A DNA stretch of 64,000 bases from Nepenthes gracilis (GCA_033239525.1 BSYO01000004.1:9834037-9898036), one strand, 5' to 3'; positions 21,998 to 33,962 are shown, counted from the stretch's first letter. A program made the numbers and translations. The notes: generated by a model from the sequence alone, not told the origin.

Positions 21998-22735
21998 TAT
22001 TTAATAAATTCTATAATATTATATATTTTAAAAAATAATATTATAAAATATTACCATATATTTTTCATATATAAAATTACTATATTTGATACAAATAAAT
22101 CAAAAGCAATTGTCAAATCAAAATTACCGATCGCCGCCGTGGATGAGGAATGCATTTAACATGTGCGTTCGTTCTTACGTAAGAATAAGAAGTCGGCAAA
22201 AACGTGCGGAACCGCGGCCACGTACTCTTGTCTGTTTGACGGGATGCCATTAATCGGACGTAGTCGGGATATCTTTAATATTAATCCCTCGTTCTTAATT
22301 TTTTTTCGTGTCCAGAATTTTTTTAGAATAAGATTTTTGCATATCTTCGTACGGACAATGAACCAAGATAGGACGACGCAGTTATACAACATGATGGCTT
22401 TTCTTCGCTTTAATTTCTTCACAGACAACCCCATCCATAGAGGAAAGTCAAAGTGAGCAACGCCATAAATGGAATTAGGAGATGGATAAAATATAGTGAA
22501 ATAGAGCCATTTTAAGGTTGCCTCAACATGGAAGGAATCCACTTCGAAAAAGTTTCAAAAGTTACGAAAAAATTTTGAACTTATAGTTCATATTGGTCAT
22601 GGATTTAGTATATGAATTGAACTCTATAAGATTAAATTTTTTATTTTTTATTAATAATTCAGTGGTAAAATGGTTGTTGAAATGAGCCACACCATAAAAC
22701 ATGTAACAAAAATTCTTCAAAGATATGTAATTGAT
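21998..22735 (+). repeat. Duplicated segment, copy 1 (partner 50004-50428)
   Basis: Shares with 50004-50428 the block TACTATATTTGATACAAATA... through CGGACG...GGGATATCTTTAATATTAAT, then TGAATTGAACTCTATAAG through ACAAAAATTCTT(C/T)AAAGAT. Copy 1 has about 300 extra bases at roughly 22311-22610. A Tat LTR fragment begins directly at its right end. No gene is recognised; the 128-codon minus-strand frame is not conserved in copy 2. Confidence 0.8.
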
Positions 22736-22738
22736 AGG

Positions 22739-23061
22739 TACATCAAAAATGGGCTGGCCCCGCAAAAGTCAAAGGTCCAAGACGACGGTCAACACTCTAA
22801 CGGCTCAATTGGAAAACGGGCCCAAGAGCTGAAAAGTTCAGGGCGGTCAACGCTGGCGTCAGAAGGATGCCTCGGCGCTCGAGTTCATTAAGCTCCATGA
22901 TGCGTATAGTGCATTATCGTATCCGACTACAAGGGTAGAGTACGATTGTATGCTAACCATACGGCGCCGTTTGTCGTATTATCCTCCCGGTCGCTACACT
23001 TGTCAACGGACTTGGGAGACTGACCAGTGTTGGTAGGACCAAAGAAAGGGATCCGCGGGGG
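22739..23061 (+). mobile_element. Tat LTR 5' fragment
   Basis: TACATCAAAAATGGGCTGGCCC followed by CGGTCAACACTCTAACGGC and GGAAAACGGGCCCAAGAGCTG is nearly identical to 63768-63865. After about 22865 the two diverge. It is cut at the 326-bp tandem block. An ACGGCGCCGT motif lies at about 22961. Confidence 0.65.
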
Positions 23062-23698
23062 GCGACGCGAGAGGAGCGTCGCAGTCCCTTTGACTCCAGA
23101 ATGGCCGTCAGATGGAAAATCCGACGGCCAATATTTTTTTAAAAAAAAACTTACAAAAAATAAAAAAAATAAAAACCATTTTTTTAAATTTAATACAAAA
23201 AAAAATTTCAAAACAAAAAAATAATATTAAACTATTTTTTAAATATATATATATATATATATATGCAGCCCTCGGTTTTCCCCATCCGACGGCTACATGA
23301 GCATTGTACGGGCTGCAACGCCCTGTATTTGCGGTTGTTGTATGGATTAGAGGGCCTCTGGGTCCTCGGTTGCGCTGAGGGGGGGCAGCAACGCGAGAGG
23401 AGAATCGCAGTCCCTTTGACTCCAGAATGGCCGTCAGATGGAAAATCCGACGGCCAATATTTTTTTAAAAAAAAACTTACAAAAAATAAAAAAAATAAAA
23501 ACCCTTTTTTTAAATTAAATACCAAAAAAAATTTCAAAACAAAAAAAAATAATATTAAACTATATTTTTTAATATATATATATGCAGCCCTCGGTTTTTC
23601 CCATCCGACGGCTACATGAACATTGTACAGGCTGCAACGCCCTGTATTTACGGTTGTTGTACGGATTAGAGGGCCTCTGGGTCCTCGATTGCGCTGCA
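23062..23698 (+). repeat. 326-bp tandem duplication with inner palindrome
   Basis: Copy 1 is 23062-23387 and copy 2 is 23388 to about 23698. Each has an imperfect palindrome TGGCCGTCAGATGGAAAATCCGACGGCCA in two halves (23102-23130 and 23428-23456), then about 120 bases of A/T-rich sequence ending in (AT)n, then a GC-rich part with GGGCCTCTGGGTCCTCG. The long open frame of 171 codons on the minus strand spans both copies and reads through homopolymers, so it is not a gene. Confidence 0.9.
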
Positions 23699-23699
23699 A

Positions 23700-24530
23700 C
23701 GTGAGGATGAGGGTTTGGTCTCCGTATCTGTTAACCTGGACATGCACAACACAATCAACAAATAAGAGGTCAGAGGTCCAGTGGGATTTCTTCCACTACG
23801 GCCACTCCGGCACTCAAGTTAGTAAGTTCTCGCAATAAACGGAAATGACGCACACACTAGGCGGTGTGCGGATGTGTGCTAATGATGCGTGAGTGATGAG
23901 TGTTTGATACGTGCTTATCATAGTGGTAAATGCAGTGAGCAGGTCGCGGAAGGCCAGACTTCCTTGATGCACCGCAGTGGGTGGCTAACTTCCTATTGTC
24001 TGACTAGGCCTGGGAATCGAGATTTTGAGAGAAGCGGGCTCGTTTGTGACCTCAAGACTTGAATTCTATTCTTTTCGATTGTTCTCTCTCTTTCGATCTG
24101 GGAAAAGGAAGAAGAAGCAGCCTCCTTTCCTCTACGGAAGAAGAGAGCTCTTATAGGCTCCTCCTAAGAAGACTTTGGCCGTGAGAACTCCCATTGCTAG
24201 GGTTCCTTAGCCGTTGGTCACTATCGCTGACCGCCGGTTATATTGGCTGTCGCTTTGCGGTAACAGGTAGGCTCCTGAGCGCTGCCGACAACACTTGGTC
24301 TCCCTTCGAGTCGAGATTGGTTGCCTACCTGTGGGCTGCTGCTTGAGCTGCCGTTGCAGCGTTGGCCGCTTCTCCATTGGCTTATTTCTTCTCTCTCCTG
24401 GCTACTTTCTGGAAGCTCATTAATCAGCCACAAGACGCCCGTTGCCTTTCTCCAGCTGGTTGCCATGTAGGCTCCTTGTGCAGTTGGGCTGGGCTTGCGA
24501 TTTTCTTGGGCCTTAGTATGGGACCAAACA
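23700..24530 (-). mobile_element. Tat-type LTR, minus orientation
   Basis: On the minus strand it starts TGTTTGGTCCCATACT at 24530, has a TATA-like CCTATAAGAG near 24150, and carries the U5-like ACTTGAGTGCCGGAGTGGCC near 23800-23820. The outer end near 23700 is uncertain. It resembles the 60221-60764 and Tat1 LTRs in organisation, not in close sequence. Confidence 0.6.
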
Positions 24531-24955
24531 ATAGCCCCCAATGCCTGGGTTGGCCGATGGTCGGGTCTGGTATGTCCTTTGGGCCCATTCTACGGCCCGA
24601 TAGTCTTCCTCGAGACGCGCCATCGTTCATCATTTTCTGGACTCGCGCCTTCCCCAGGTGACTGCGCAGGCTTTTCTGATGCTACCGTGATTCTGTGCTT
24701 TGATCGGCAATATTCGCATGCTTATGGTTGCGTCTGATTAGGGGACTTTCCCTATTCCGTAAAAGACATCCACCGGGAAGCGTGTCGCGCTGAACAAGAG
24801 GATGTGACCCTTCTCTCCCATAAATAGGATGGTTCCTTAGCGAGTGGAGCACATCCCTTGGTTGCCTTTGAAGGGACGACGAGGAGATTCTGGCTCACCC
24901 CACCCTTCCATTAGCTTCTGGCACATGCTAGAATTAAGGCCCTAAACTAGTCCAT
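24531..24955 (+). other. Polypurine tract and upstream region of a lost antisense ORF
   Basis: Minus-strand GGCATTGGGGGCTAT adjoins the LTR, as in Tat1. A plus-strand CATAAATAGG near 24821 sits about 290 bp further on, the place of the antisense-gene TATA box in Tat1. The ORF itself is missing: sequence changes to a chromovirus LTR at about 24956. Confidence 0.45.
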
Positions 24956-27165
24956 TTCAGCCATTAAACCAGATAAATTGCGACCCGAATATTTATTCGG
25001 ATAACGTAAGATAATGATAAAATATTCATGATAAAAATTTAGGCCGAATCGATGTCCGAGCCAGCTGGATAGCATGCTGAATTTTAATTCATGTATAGTA
25101 AACCGATTCATCGAGCTAGCTTATAAGTGTAGAAAAATCAAATTGAATCGACCCACGGATCAACCATTAACTCAATCCCAAATCGGAAACCAAGTTCTTA
25201 GAAAATTGTACTAAAAATTAACTAAAGAAAATTAACCAAGTTAATCTCAGAATCGAATATCGAGCTGACAGTAGAGTCAGCCGAATATATCATATGTTAA
25301 TATGCATTTTAATATATATAAAAGGAATTAAGGTTAAGGCCACTAAAGTGGACAATATATTAAATTCTGTTACAAATTATGGTTTATTACTAATTATTGC
25401 ATGTTATGATCTCCTGTTTCTATATTATGGAAATTTACATGAGAATTTTCGCATGGCCATTGCATTGGTACTATTATTATTACCGTATTGTATGATTTTA
25501 TGTTGAAGAAGAGATTTTATAGAAGTTTTGTAAGCTTTAAAGAATGATAAACATTTTCTCCTAGAATGGAGAAAATTAAGTAAAAAAGTATTAAGAAGAA
25601 GATAAAAGTTTTTGTAAAAAAGTTTTCAAGTTTTAAAATTATGAAACTGGATTAAGAAATTATCTCAGTGGGTAATATTCTCCAACATACTATAAATATT
25701 ACAGTAGAAACTCGAAGATCATCCTAGCCGCATATTGTAGCAGATAATATTTCTTGACATGTCTTAGGATATTATAATAAAAATCAAAGAACTGATTTAA
25801 AGAGTTGCATGGTGTCAACTTTTGATCCCGTCTGTCAAATGATATAAGTAGTACCACCCACCTTGGGGTGTAAAAGGATGTAAAGAAAAGCAACTGTAGG
25901 ATATCAGCTTTTGGTCTCATTTACCGAATGATGTAGGTAGTACCACATACCTCGAGGTGTAAAGGAAGGTTAAGGCTTTCAATTGTGGGGATATATACAA
26001 TTCATCATATTTTCGGGATGTAAATAAGGAAGATATCTGCCTTAGATTATATGGATTAATACAATCCTTTCTTTGATTGATATTCCGTTAGTTGGTAAGG
26101 CCTACTAGTCTTAATCCCTAAAGATAAATAATAAAAAGACAAAAGACAATTAAGAATTAGAAAAGAAAAATTTAAAAAGTCAAAAGTTCATACATATTCT
26201 TAAATGATTCCTATTCTTCTAAATTATATATTTATTTTAAGTATAAATATGTATGGCTTTATTTTTTTATTTATACCTTATTGAATATTTGGTTTACTCA
26301 CTTGCTATTTTCCTAACCCCTCAGATACAAGGCACATCCTAGTATCGGGTGAATTAGGAGTGAAGTAAGAAGATATTTAGGATTAAGTGCTGATGGATTA
26401 TAATATATTAGAAAGTTTTGTACTTTGTCTTGTAATAAATAAATATATGTATATACAATGTTGTTACTTGGTGTCGATCATTTAGTTGTATTTCTGCTAT
26501 TGGTTATGGTTATTATTTATACTTCCATAAAATTTTACGGTAATCATTTTTTATTCCTAATAGTATCTCTAAATAATTCGACATTGTATTCAAATCATAC
26601 GAGGTCGGAGCCACTTAATATGACATTATATAGATCCTACGTATAATAATAATATATTTATGGATTTATACATAGTATGACGTCTTACTAAGTGTAAATG
26701 AGGATGTGAGACGTCACATGCCTCAAGTGCTACCGGTATCTTTGGCCGAAGATGACACCTTTTTGAAATGGCTCTCTCTCTTTGGTCTCCTCCTCGAGGT
26801 CATTGCCTATAGTTGGAGAACCTCCACCTTATGTATTTAGCCGTCACTTTTGTCCTATAAAGATTTCAGCAACTTCAATATGTCTTAAATTTAGGAGGCC
26901 AATATTTCATTGTCAAGATTGGTGGATGAGTGAGAACTTTCATGGCTACCTTCTATTGAAATAAATGCCATAAGATGGGACATCTTGGGAAATTGACCTG
27001 ACTATCAATGTGCTCTTATGTTCATAATTTTGAGTTTTTATAAGAAAAGAGAGAGATTTTTTAGCAGATGTGGTTGAATCATACAGGAACAAATAATTTG
27101 GTCTCATTTTTCATAGGCAACACTAATGATATGTACATCAAATTTTGGATATAAATTAGAATAGA

Positions 27166-27626
27166 GTTTGATCGGATTATGAAACCTTTTATCTGAATTC
27201 TGAACACCACAAGATAAAATAAGAATTTAAATGATACTCAAATCAATATCTTTTCGAGAAAATAGAAAAAAGGGTGAGAAAAGTGAGAATTTGAGAGAGT
27301 AAAAGATGGAAGACTAGGTTCCAAAAGAGTAGAAAATGGAAGACCAACCACCAAAAGAGTAAAAAATAGATGCTCCACAACTAGCTTCTTAGCTTGTTTG
27401 ATCGGATTATGAAACCTTTTATTTGAATTTTGAACACCACAAGATAAAATAAAAAGTTAAATGATACTTAAATCAATATCTTTTTGAGAAAATAGAAAAA
27501 AATGTGAGAAAAGTGAGGATTTGAGAGAGTAAAAGATGGAAGACTAGGTTCCAAAAGAGTAGAAAATGGAAGACTAAGCACCAAAAGAGTGAAAAATATA
27601 TGCTCCACAACTAGCTTCTTAGCTTG
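27166..27626 (+). repeat. 230-bp tandem duplication
   Basis: Copy 1 is 27166-27395 and copy 2 is 27396-27626, both starting GTTTGATCGGATTATGAAAC and ending CTAGCTTCTTAGCTTG, with about 5% difference by eye. It lies in the interior of the chromovirus-like element and is noncoding. Confidence 0.92.
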
Positions 27627-28139
27627 AGAATTATTTCGATATTTGGAGTCTATATCCTAGATGAATTTGAAGATTATAGACTTGGTAGTAATTATATCAA
27701 TATCCTTATGATTTTCTTAGGTCAATGGATATTATGCTAAGTGGCTGATATGGGCAGATAGACATAAATTGTAAGCAAATTTTTGAGGTATTAGTAAATG
27801 GTAGTGCAGCGGGAGTGTGTGGGCTCATAGATCTCAGGATTCAATTTGAGGTTCAAGGTGAATGACTATTTTCAAAATTTAGAGAAAAAATAAAGTTGAG
27901 ACTTGTTAGTTTGTTAGAGATTTCATAGTAAGATGGAGAGGTGGCTGATAGATTGCTTAGTCTCTGAGTTTAATGAATCATGAAGATGTTTCTCACTCCT
28001 ATGTATTGATAACTGATGAATTAAGTGTGGGATTAAAATGAGTTGTTGGGGATGAATAAAAATTTAGCATTTTGATAAAGTTCTAGTTTAAAATTTTGGA
28101 AAAGTGAATCAAGTGTTGAGAACTGTAATAATTTCATTA

Positions 28140-28280
28140 GTTAAAGTTCCTTAGAGACATCATTGAAATCAAAGAAGTGATCTGAAAATACGAAGAAGAA
28201 ATTCAAAAGGAATATCCTTAATTATTAAATTTTAAGGTTCATGAAATTTCAAGGATGAAATTTCTAAAAGGAAAGGAGAA
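28140..28280 (+). pseudogene. C-terminal relic of a chromovirus polyprotein plus polypurine tract
   Basis: KYEEEIQKEYP*LLNF followed by ISRMKFLKGKE matches the end of chromovirus integrase/chromodomain ORFs (usually ...TWE.EEEI..KYPHLF), which stops just before the 3' LTR. An upstream VADRLLSL-like segment near 27925 may be the RNase H/integrase linker. The rest of 26719-28140 gives no readable domain. Confidence 0.5.
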
Positions 28281-28485
28281 TGTAATATACCACATCCAAT
28301 TCGGATTATTTTAATATTAAATATGATTTTGGGTAATTAATGTATGGTAAAAATTAATTAAATATTATAAAAGTTTTGACGGATATTTGGTCTAGTTGGG
28401 CTGGCGTTTGAGGTGCACTTGTATTGTTACCCGAATGTCGGTTTGGATTAAGGAATAAAAGAAAAAAATAAATAATAAATAATAA

Positions 28486-28516
<31 letters not shown>

Positions 28517-29148
28517 TAAGCAAAATAAAAGAAGAAGGAAGAGGATCAGGGAGAGAGAAGGATGGAAGAAGGAAGAATGGGGAAGAAGAGAGGAGAGAGA
28601 GGCGGTGCGGGAGGCCACTGGTCGTCGTCACTGGAGCAAATCGGTGTCGAAAATGGAAGCCCGGCAAAGCCCACTCTCTGAAATGTATCATGGAATGAAG
28701 GAAAGAAGGAAGTTGCACGGGCCAAAGGAGGAGCCACTGTTGTCGTCACCATTGTTGGAAGAATCGGGTGAAATCAAGGTAAGTAAGTCTTTTCTTACTT
28801 CTTGTGGATGCCGATTTGTAGCTTGTATATACCAATTTTGTGGAAATCGGTTGAGAATTTGATGGAAGAGGGTTTGTAGGCACAGTGGAGACAGAGGAAA
28901 AATTGCCGGCTGTTGCGCCACTGCGATCACCGCCGGTTGCTGCTATTGCCATCGCACGTGCGCGAAGCCGAGCGGCGCCAGAGGTAGTGGGGTAGGAGAG
29001 AAAAAGTAATTTAGTAGAGAGAAAAAGGCACGGTAGGAGAGAGAAACGTGCCATTCAGGTATTTTGGACCAACTTTTCTTTCGATTTGCGGAGTATAAGG
29101 TCAAGGTAAGTGCACCTGTACCCTTCTCTTACTATATCATTTTATAAA

Positions 29149-29556
29149 TTGGCTCATCGTCTCGTCTCCGCTACCAACCATCTAGCTCACGACTATATTA
29201 AGAAAGTGAAGTTCTTGGTTTCGGAGGAGCGTATTTTCTAACTCGAACATAAGCTATCTGAGGTGAAGTAGAAGTACGTCCTCCTTCATGACCAGAACTT
29301 TAGGCTAGAGAGTGAGCTTCGGAAGTCCATTAGTCCAAATGACATTAGGCCGATGTTGGAGCACAACTATTAGGACGACATCGGTCTCTGCCAACACATT
29401 ATTAAGATGGTGGCTCCTAGCATTCTCCTCTCCATTTTCCATCCTAGGAATGCCAGTGCACTACATAGTTCAGATGTGTTGTACCGTCCCAGAGATGATG
29501 TGGACTCCCAAGAGCCTTTGCTGGAGACTTCACAGCCTCGTTCTCCTCCAAAATAA
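29149..29556 (+). pseudogene. C-terminal part of the Tat antisense ORF
   Basis: Reads LAHRLVSATNHLAHDYIKKV, then a charged coiled coil, then DDIGLCQHIIKMVAPSILL and HPRNASAL, ending TAA at 29554. It matches the C-terminal block of the Tat1 antisense ORF (FWDGIRLCRRVARLV...DPRNASAL). At least three in-frame stops. The N-terminal PF04195-like part is missing because the element is truncated here. Position and opposite orientation relative to pol are the same as in Tat1. Confidence 0.75.
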
Positions 29557-29667
29557 ACATTTGCATTTTTTTATTATTCTTGTGCTTGTACTTGTAACAT
29601 TTTTTTATAATAAAATGAAACTTTTTTTACGATAGTGTCAATTCTTCTTTCTCTCTCTTTGCTACTT

Positions 29668-29676
<9 letters not shown>

Positions 29677-29704
<28 letters not shown>
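29677..29704 (+). repeat. (TA)n microsatellite
   Basis: About 14 TA units in the downstream region of the antisense ORF remnant, after possible poly(A)-signal-like ATAATAAAATG at about 29608. Confidence 0.9.
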
Positions 29705-29706
<2 letters not shown>

Positions 29707-29819
29707 TGGCCGAGCCTTATAGGCTTCAATGCTAGGCTCTTGAAATCACTTAAGTCATTGACCACACATTGGAGGTCTTTGCATTTGTGTTTTAAGGAAG
29801 CCCCTAAATTTTTTAGTCT

Positions 29820-29930
29820 TTTAGCCTCATGAGGGCCACTTGGTTATGTGACCAAATTTTAACAATCCGACCTCATTAGAGCCACACGATAATATGATCG
29901 AGTTTTATTGATCACCAATTGGTAGTTTGA
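29820..29930 (+). repeat. Degenerate copies of the Tat 57-bp repeat
   Basis: GGCCACTTGGTTATGTGACCAAATTTTAACAATCCGACC... repeats with about 57-bp spacing and resembles the Tat1 array at 12075-12410. It occupies the same place, between the antisense ORF and the end of pol. Confidence 0.5.
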
Positions 29931-30089
29931 GGGGGCATGCGAATGGATCTCACCTGATTTAGGGGCATTCTAGGTCATGCAATTTTATGAAATAACAAAC
30001 AAGTACCCATATGAATAATAAAATAATCATTTTATTAATACAATGTAACAAAGTTTATAAGCACTCCAAATGATGCAAACTAGTCTTAC

Positions 30090-33000
30090 CTGCCACATGT
30101 ACATTCACTAATAATATTTTTTGAGGTGAGAGGCATTCTAAATCTAAGGGACAAGTTTGATATTCTAAGTGTGTAACTTGTATGTCCTATTTTGTAGAAC
30201 GGCCCCTCCCAATTAGCTGAAAACTTATTCTGGTCGATATTCTTGACAGTGGCTTCAATACTTCATAGTACTAAGTTTTTCACTTCAAATTGGCACACTT
30301 TCACCTTCTTGTTATAGTATCTCGTGACCTGTTGTTGATAAGTCGTTGTCCGTAATTGTGCCATGTCTCGAGTCTCTTCTAATAGGTCAAGGTTTTCCTA
30401 AACCCTTTGTGAGTTGTTGAATGAGTCAAAATACTCAATTCGAAGATTGGGCAGTCCGACCTCTATTGGTATAATAGCTCCGATCTCATAGCGTAGGCTA
30501 AAAGGTGTTTCTCTGGTCGAATCTCTATGCGTCATCCTATATGACCATAATACAGATGGCAACTCGTCTACCCATGAGCACTTAACACTTTCAATCTTTG
30601 TTTTCAAACCATGTAGTAGTACGCGGTTGATGACCTCTACTTGCTTATTGGTTTGTAGATAGGCAGCAAATATGTGAACCTTATTCTCAAATTAGTACAA
30701 TACTTTGTGAACCGTTTGCTAGTGAATTGGGTCCCATTGTCAGTATTATGACTTCAGGGATGCCAAATCTACACACAATACTTTGTCAGACAAACTCTGT
30801 TGTATTCTGCTTAGTAATTCGAGCAAGTAGGACAACCTCGACCTACTTCGTAAAATAGCTGATCCCGATAACCACAAATTTTCTCTACTCTGACGCAATT
30901 GGAAGGGGTCTGAGGATATCGAGCCCTTATTGTGTGGATGGCCAGGGTGACTGTAGAGCTTGAAGCTCTGCATGTGACTCATGTAGAAAACTCCCATGGA
31001 TCTGTCAATTCTCATATTTTTGTACAAATTACATGGTATCGTGCTTCATAGTGGGCCAGTAGTAATTTTGTCTCATGAGTTTGAAAGTAAGATTCTTGCC
31101 CCTAACATGGGACCCATAAATGTCGAGGTGTACTTCTCTAAGCCCATAGTTAACTTTTTCTGGCGTGAGATACCGTATGTATGAGATGGAGTACCGACAT
31201 CGGTATAACTTTTCATCCATAATGGTATACTAGCCTACGAGCTTTTTTATGTGCCTGGCCTCATCTGAGTTCGCTGGTAATGTGTCGTTGACAAGTATCT
31301 CATGTAGGAAGTCATCCAATTGTCTACATCGGCTATCTGCATTATCTCTAGCTCTTGGTCATTTACATTGGGAATTCCAAGGACTTCATGTATTTCTCGT
31401 GCATATTGTTCAGAGTCCCCAATTGTTGCAGCCCTTGCTAGACAGTTGGCTTTTTCATTCTCTTCTCTTGGGATGTGGATCATCTCCACATTATGAAATG
31501 CCGAAATTAAGCCTTAGACTTTTGAAAGATACTTAGAAAGATACGGGTTGGAAACCTCAAAATTTCCTCGGACTTGATTAACAACCAGTTCTGACTCACT
31601 GTAGACGATCAAGTTCTAGTCGAGCACACTTTGGTGGACCGAGTCAGGCAAGTAAAGCCTCGTACGCTACGACATTATTGGTCACCCAGAATTCAAGGGT
31701 AATTGAATATTTTCCTTTTGAACCATCACGAGTTCTTAGGACCACGCTGATTCCACGGCCTATTTGCATTGAAGAACTATTCACGTGTAAGGTCCATACT
31801 AGAGTATGTTGCTAACCATCGGTCTCAATAAAGTCAAGTTTTTTTAGAGTTGAGGTCGTTATTTTAACAATAAAATCTGTTAAGGCTGGACCTTTTAAGG
31901 TTGGCCTCGGTCAGAATTTAACGTTGAACTTACCTAATCAATGGCCAACTTGACTAGTCATCCTAATATGTCTGGACTCTATAAGATTTCTCTTAGTGAC
32001 TAGTCTATCAGAATAACAATTTTGTGTGCCAGAAAATAAGGTCAAAATTTTCGGGCAGAATATAAAAGTGTTAGAGCCATCTTTTCAGCGTAGGAGTACT
32101 GGGTCTCCGAGTTAGATAAGATCTTGCTGGCATAATATACAACCCGCTGACTATTGGACTATTGTCGAATCAAGATCGAGCACAATGCGGTATCAGACAA
32201 TGTTAGGTACAAATACAACTACTCGCCTTCTTCAGAGGAAGTAAGAAGTGGTGAGTTTGAGAGATACTTATTGAATTATCAAGATGCAGCTTCGCAGTCG
32301 GTCATTCACTGAAAACTAGCTGTTTTCATTCCCCTCAAAGCTTTAAAGAAAGTCAAATACTTATCGGCTAACTTAGCCAAGAAGCGGGAAAGCACTGCCA
32401 GCTTCCTCGTAAGATTCTGGACTTCTTTCACAATTTGAGGTGAATTCATGTCAAGGATTGTTTTAATTGTTTCAAGGTTTGTTTCAATCCCTCGATGTGA
32501 GACAATAAAACCCAAAAGCTTTTTTGAAGTCACTCTAAACGCATTCTTTATTGGATTGAGTTTCATTTGGAATTCCGAAGGACATTGAACGCCTCGTCTA
32601 GATTACGAATATGGTCATCGATCATTCTACTCTTTACAAGCATATCATTCACGTACACTTTCATATTCCATCCGATTTGGGCTTTGAATATCTTATTGAC
32701 AAGCTGTTGGTATGTGGCACTGGCATTCTTCAATCCGAAGGGTATAACTTTATAATAGTATGTCATTGGTCGGTCATGAACGTGTACTCCTCTTCCTCTA
32801 GGCTGAATTGAATCTGATTGTAATCCGAATATGCATCCATGAAATTCAACAGTTTATATCCGGACGTTGAGTCTACGAACATATCAATCCTTGGTAGTGG
32901 AAAACTATCCTTCAGACATGCTTTATTAACGTTAATGAATTCGACACACATCCTCCACTTTCTAGTACTCTTCTTGACCAAGGCCACGTTAGATAACAGT

Positions 33001-33962
33001 CTAAATATTGGACCTCCCTGTGAATCCAGTGTCAAGCAGTTTCATCACCTCCTCACGAATAGCAACCAATTTTTCAATTAAATAATTCCTTTATTTCTGC
33101 CAGATATGTTTATGATCGAGATCTAGATCCAACTTATAGATTATTACTCCAATCGGTATTCCTGTTATGTCACTAGGTGTCCAAGTAAAGACATTAAAAT
33201 TTTGTTGGAGAAAACTTATAAGTTGGCTTTAGAGGAATTCTGGTAGAGGACTTCTTATCTGAACATACTTCTCTGGATCACTGGGGTCCAAAGGGATCCG
33301 ATCTGTAAATTCTCTAGACTGAGATTGTAATAAAATAATATCGTCATGAAAGTTGAGGTCATCTATTGGTTGGTTGGGGGTGCATGAGTGATTTGGGTCA
33401 AGTAACATATCCCCACCCAATCATTTGATCACCAAGAACTTCTCATACACCACATGAAGTGGAAAACTTTATCTTTAAATGCAGGATCGAAGCCACTGCC
33501 TCAAAAGCAATCACGTAGGAAATCGAGGATGATGTTGTAGATTGAGAGAAAGTTTACTACCAAGAAAGAAAGTATATGGTGGCTGTCCTCAGATAGGTGA
33601 CCATCGTAACTTTAATCCGGACGACCCTCTAAATAGGTATCGGCTCATTGTCTAGACTATACAGGGAGTCCCTCGGTCAATTTAAAATAAGTATCAAGAT
33701 AAAATAATTTTTTAAATTTTTTATTATTAATAAACACTCGTTTTAACTGATAGTCTATATTACAATTAGAGACGAGTGTAGATATAACCAAGGGATCAAA
33801 ATGTAAAAAAGTTATACGAATCATATATTCATTATTAAAACTAATGATATCATCATTAATTCCTACCCTTGGCTTCTTATGGCCGGCAGCCCTTCTTGAG
33901 CTCTCTAGGTTGTCGTCCCGCATTGGTCGCATTGTAATTATGTTTACGACCCCGACAGCCAC
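30090..33962 (-). pseudogene. Tat2 pol: protease, reverse transcriptase, RNase H, integrase
   Basis: From right to left: protease relic (33962-33657; active-site segment altered to VFINNKKFKKLFY), linker (33420-33229, LDPSDPEKYVQI), reverse transcriptase (33035-32306) with KWRMCVEFINVNKAC, KDSFPLPRID and the catalytic box mutated to YVNDML, RNase H (about 32230-31560), RNase H-integrase linker (31489-31247, HIPREENEKANCLA), integrase zinc-binding part (31220-31029), and integrase end (30607-30398, VDELPSVLWSYRMTH; continuing degenerate to about 30090). Motif wording is that of Tat-lineage Ty3/gypsy elements. Multiple stops and frameshifts; inactive. Confidence 0.85.

Larger units (their letters stand above)
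24956..29135 (+). mobile_element. Chromovirus-like LTR element truncated at both ends
   Basis: The left part (24956-26718) is the 3' portion of an LTR, ending GATGTGAGACGTCACA. The interior (26719-28280) ends with a chromodomain-tail relic and the polypurine tract AAAAGGAAAGGAGAA. The right part (28281-29135) is the 5' portion of the second LTR, starting TGTAATATACCAC. Neighbouring Tat pieces cut off the start of the left LTR and the end of the right LTR, so the two LTR parts hardly overlap and cannot be aligned for dating. A (TAA)n microsatellite lies at about 28486-28516. Confidence 0.6.

Noticed and set aside
22156..22542. 128-codon minus-strand frame
   Set aside because: Its second half lies in the 300-bp segment absent from the duplicate at 50 kb, and the frame is not kept there.
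23232..23747. 171-codon minus-strand frame
   Set aside because: Spans both copies of a tandem duplication and reads through A/T homopolymers and (AT)n; no gene-like composition.
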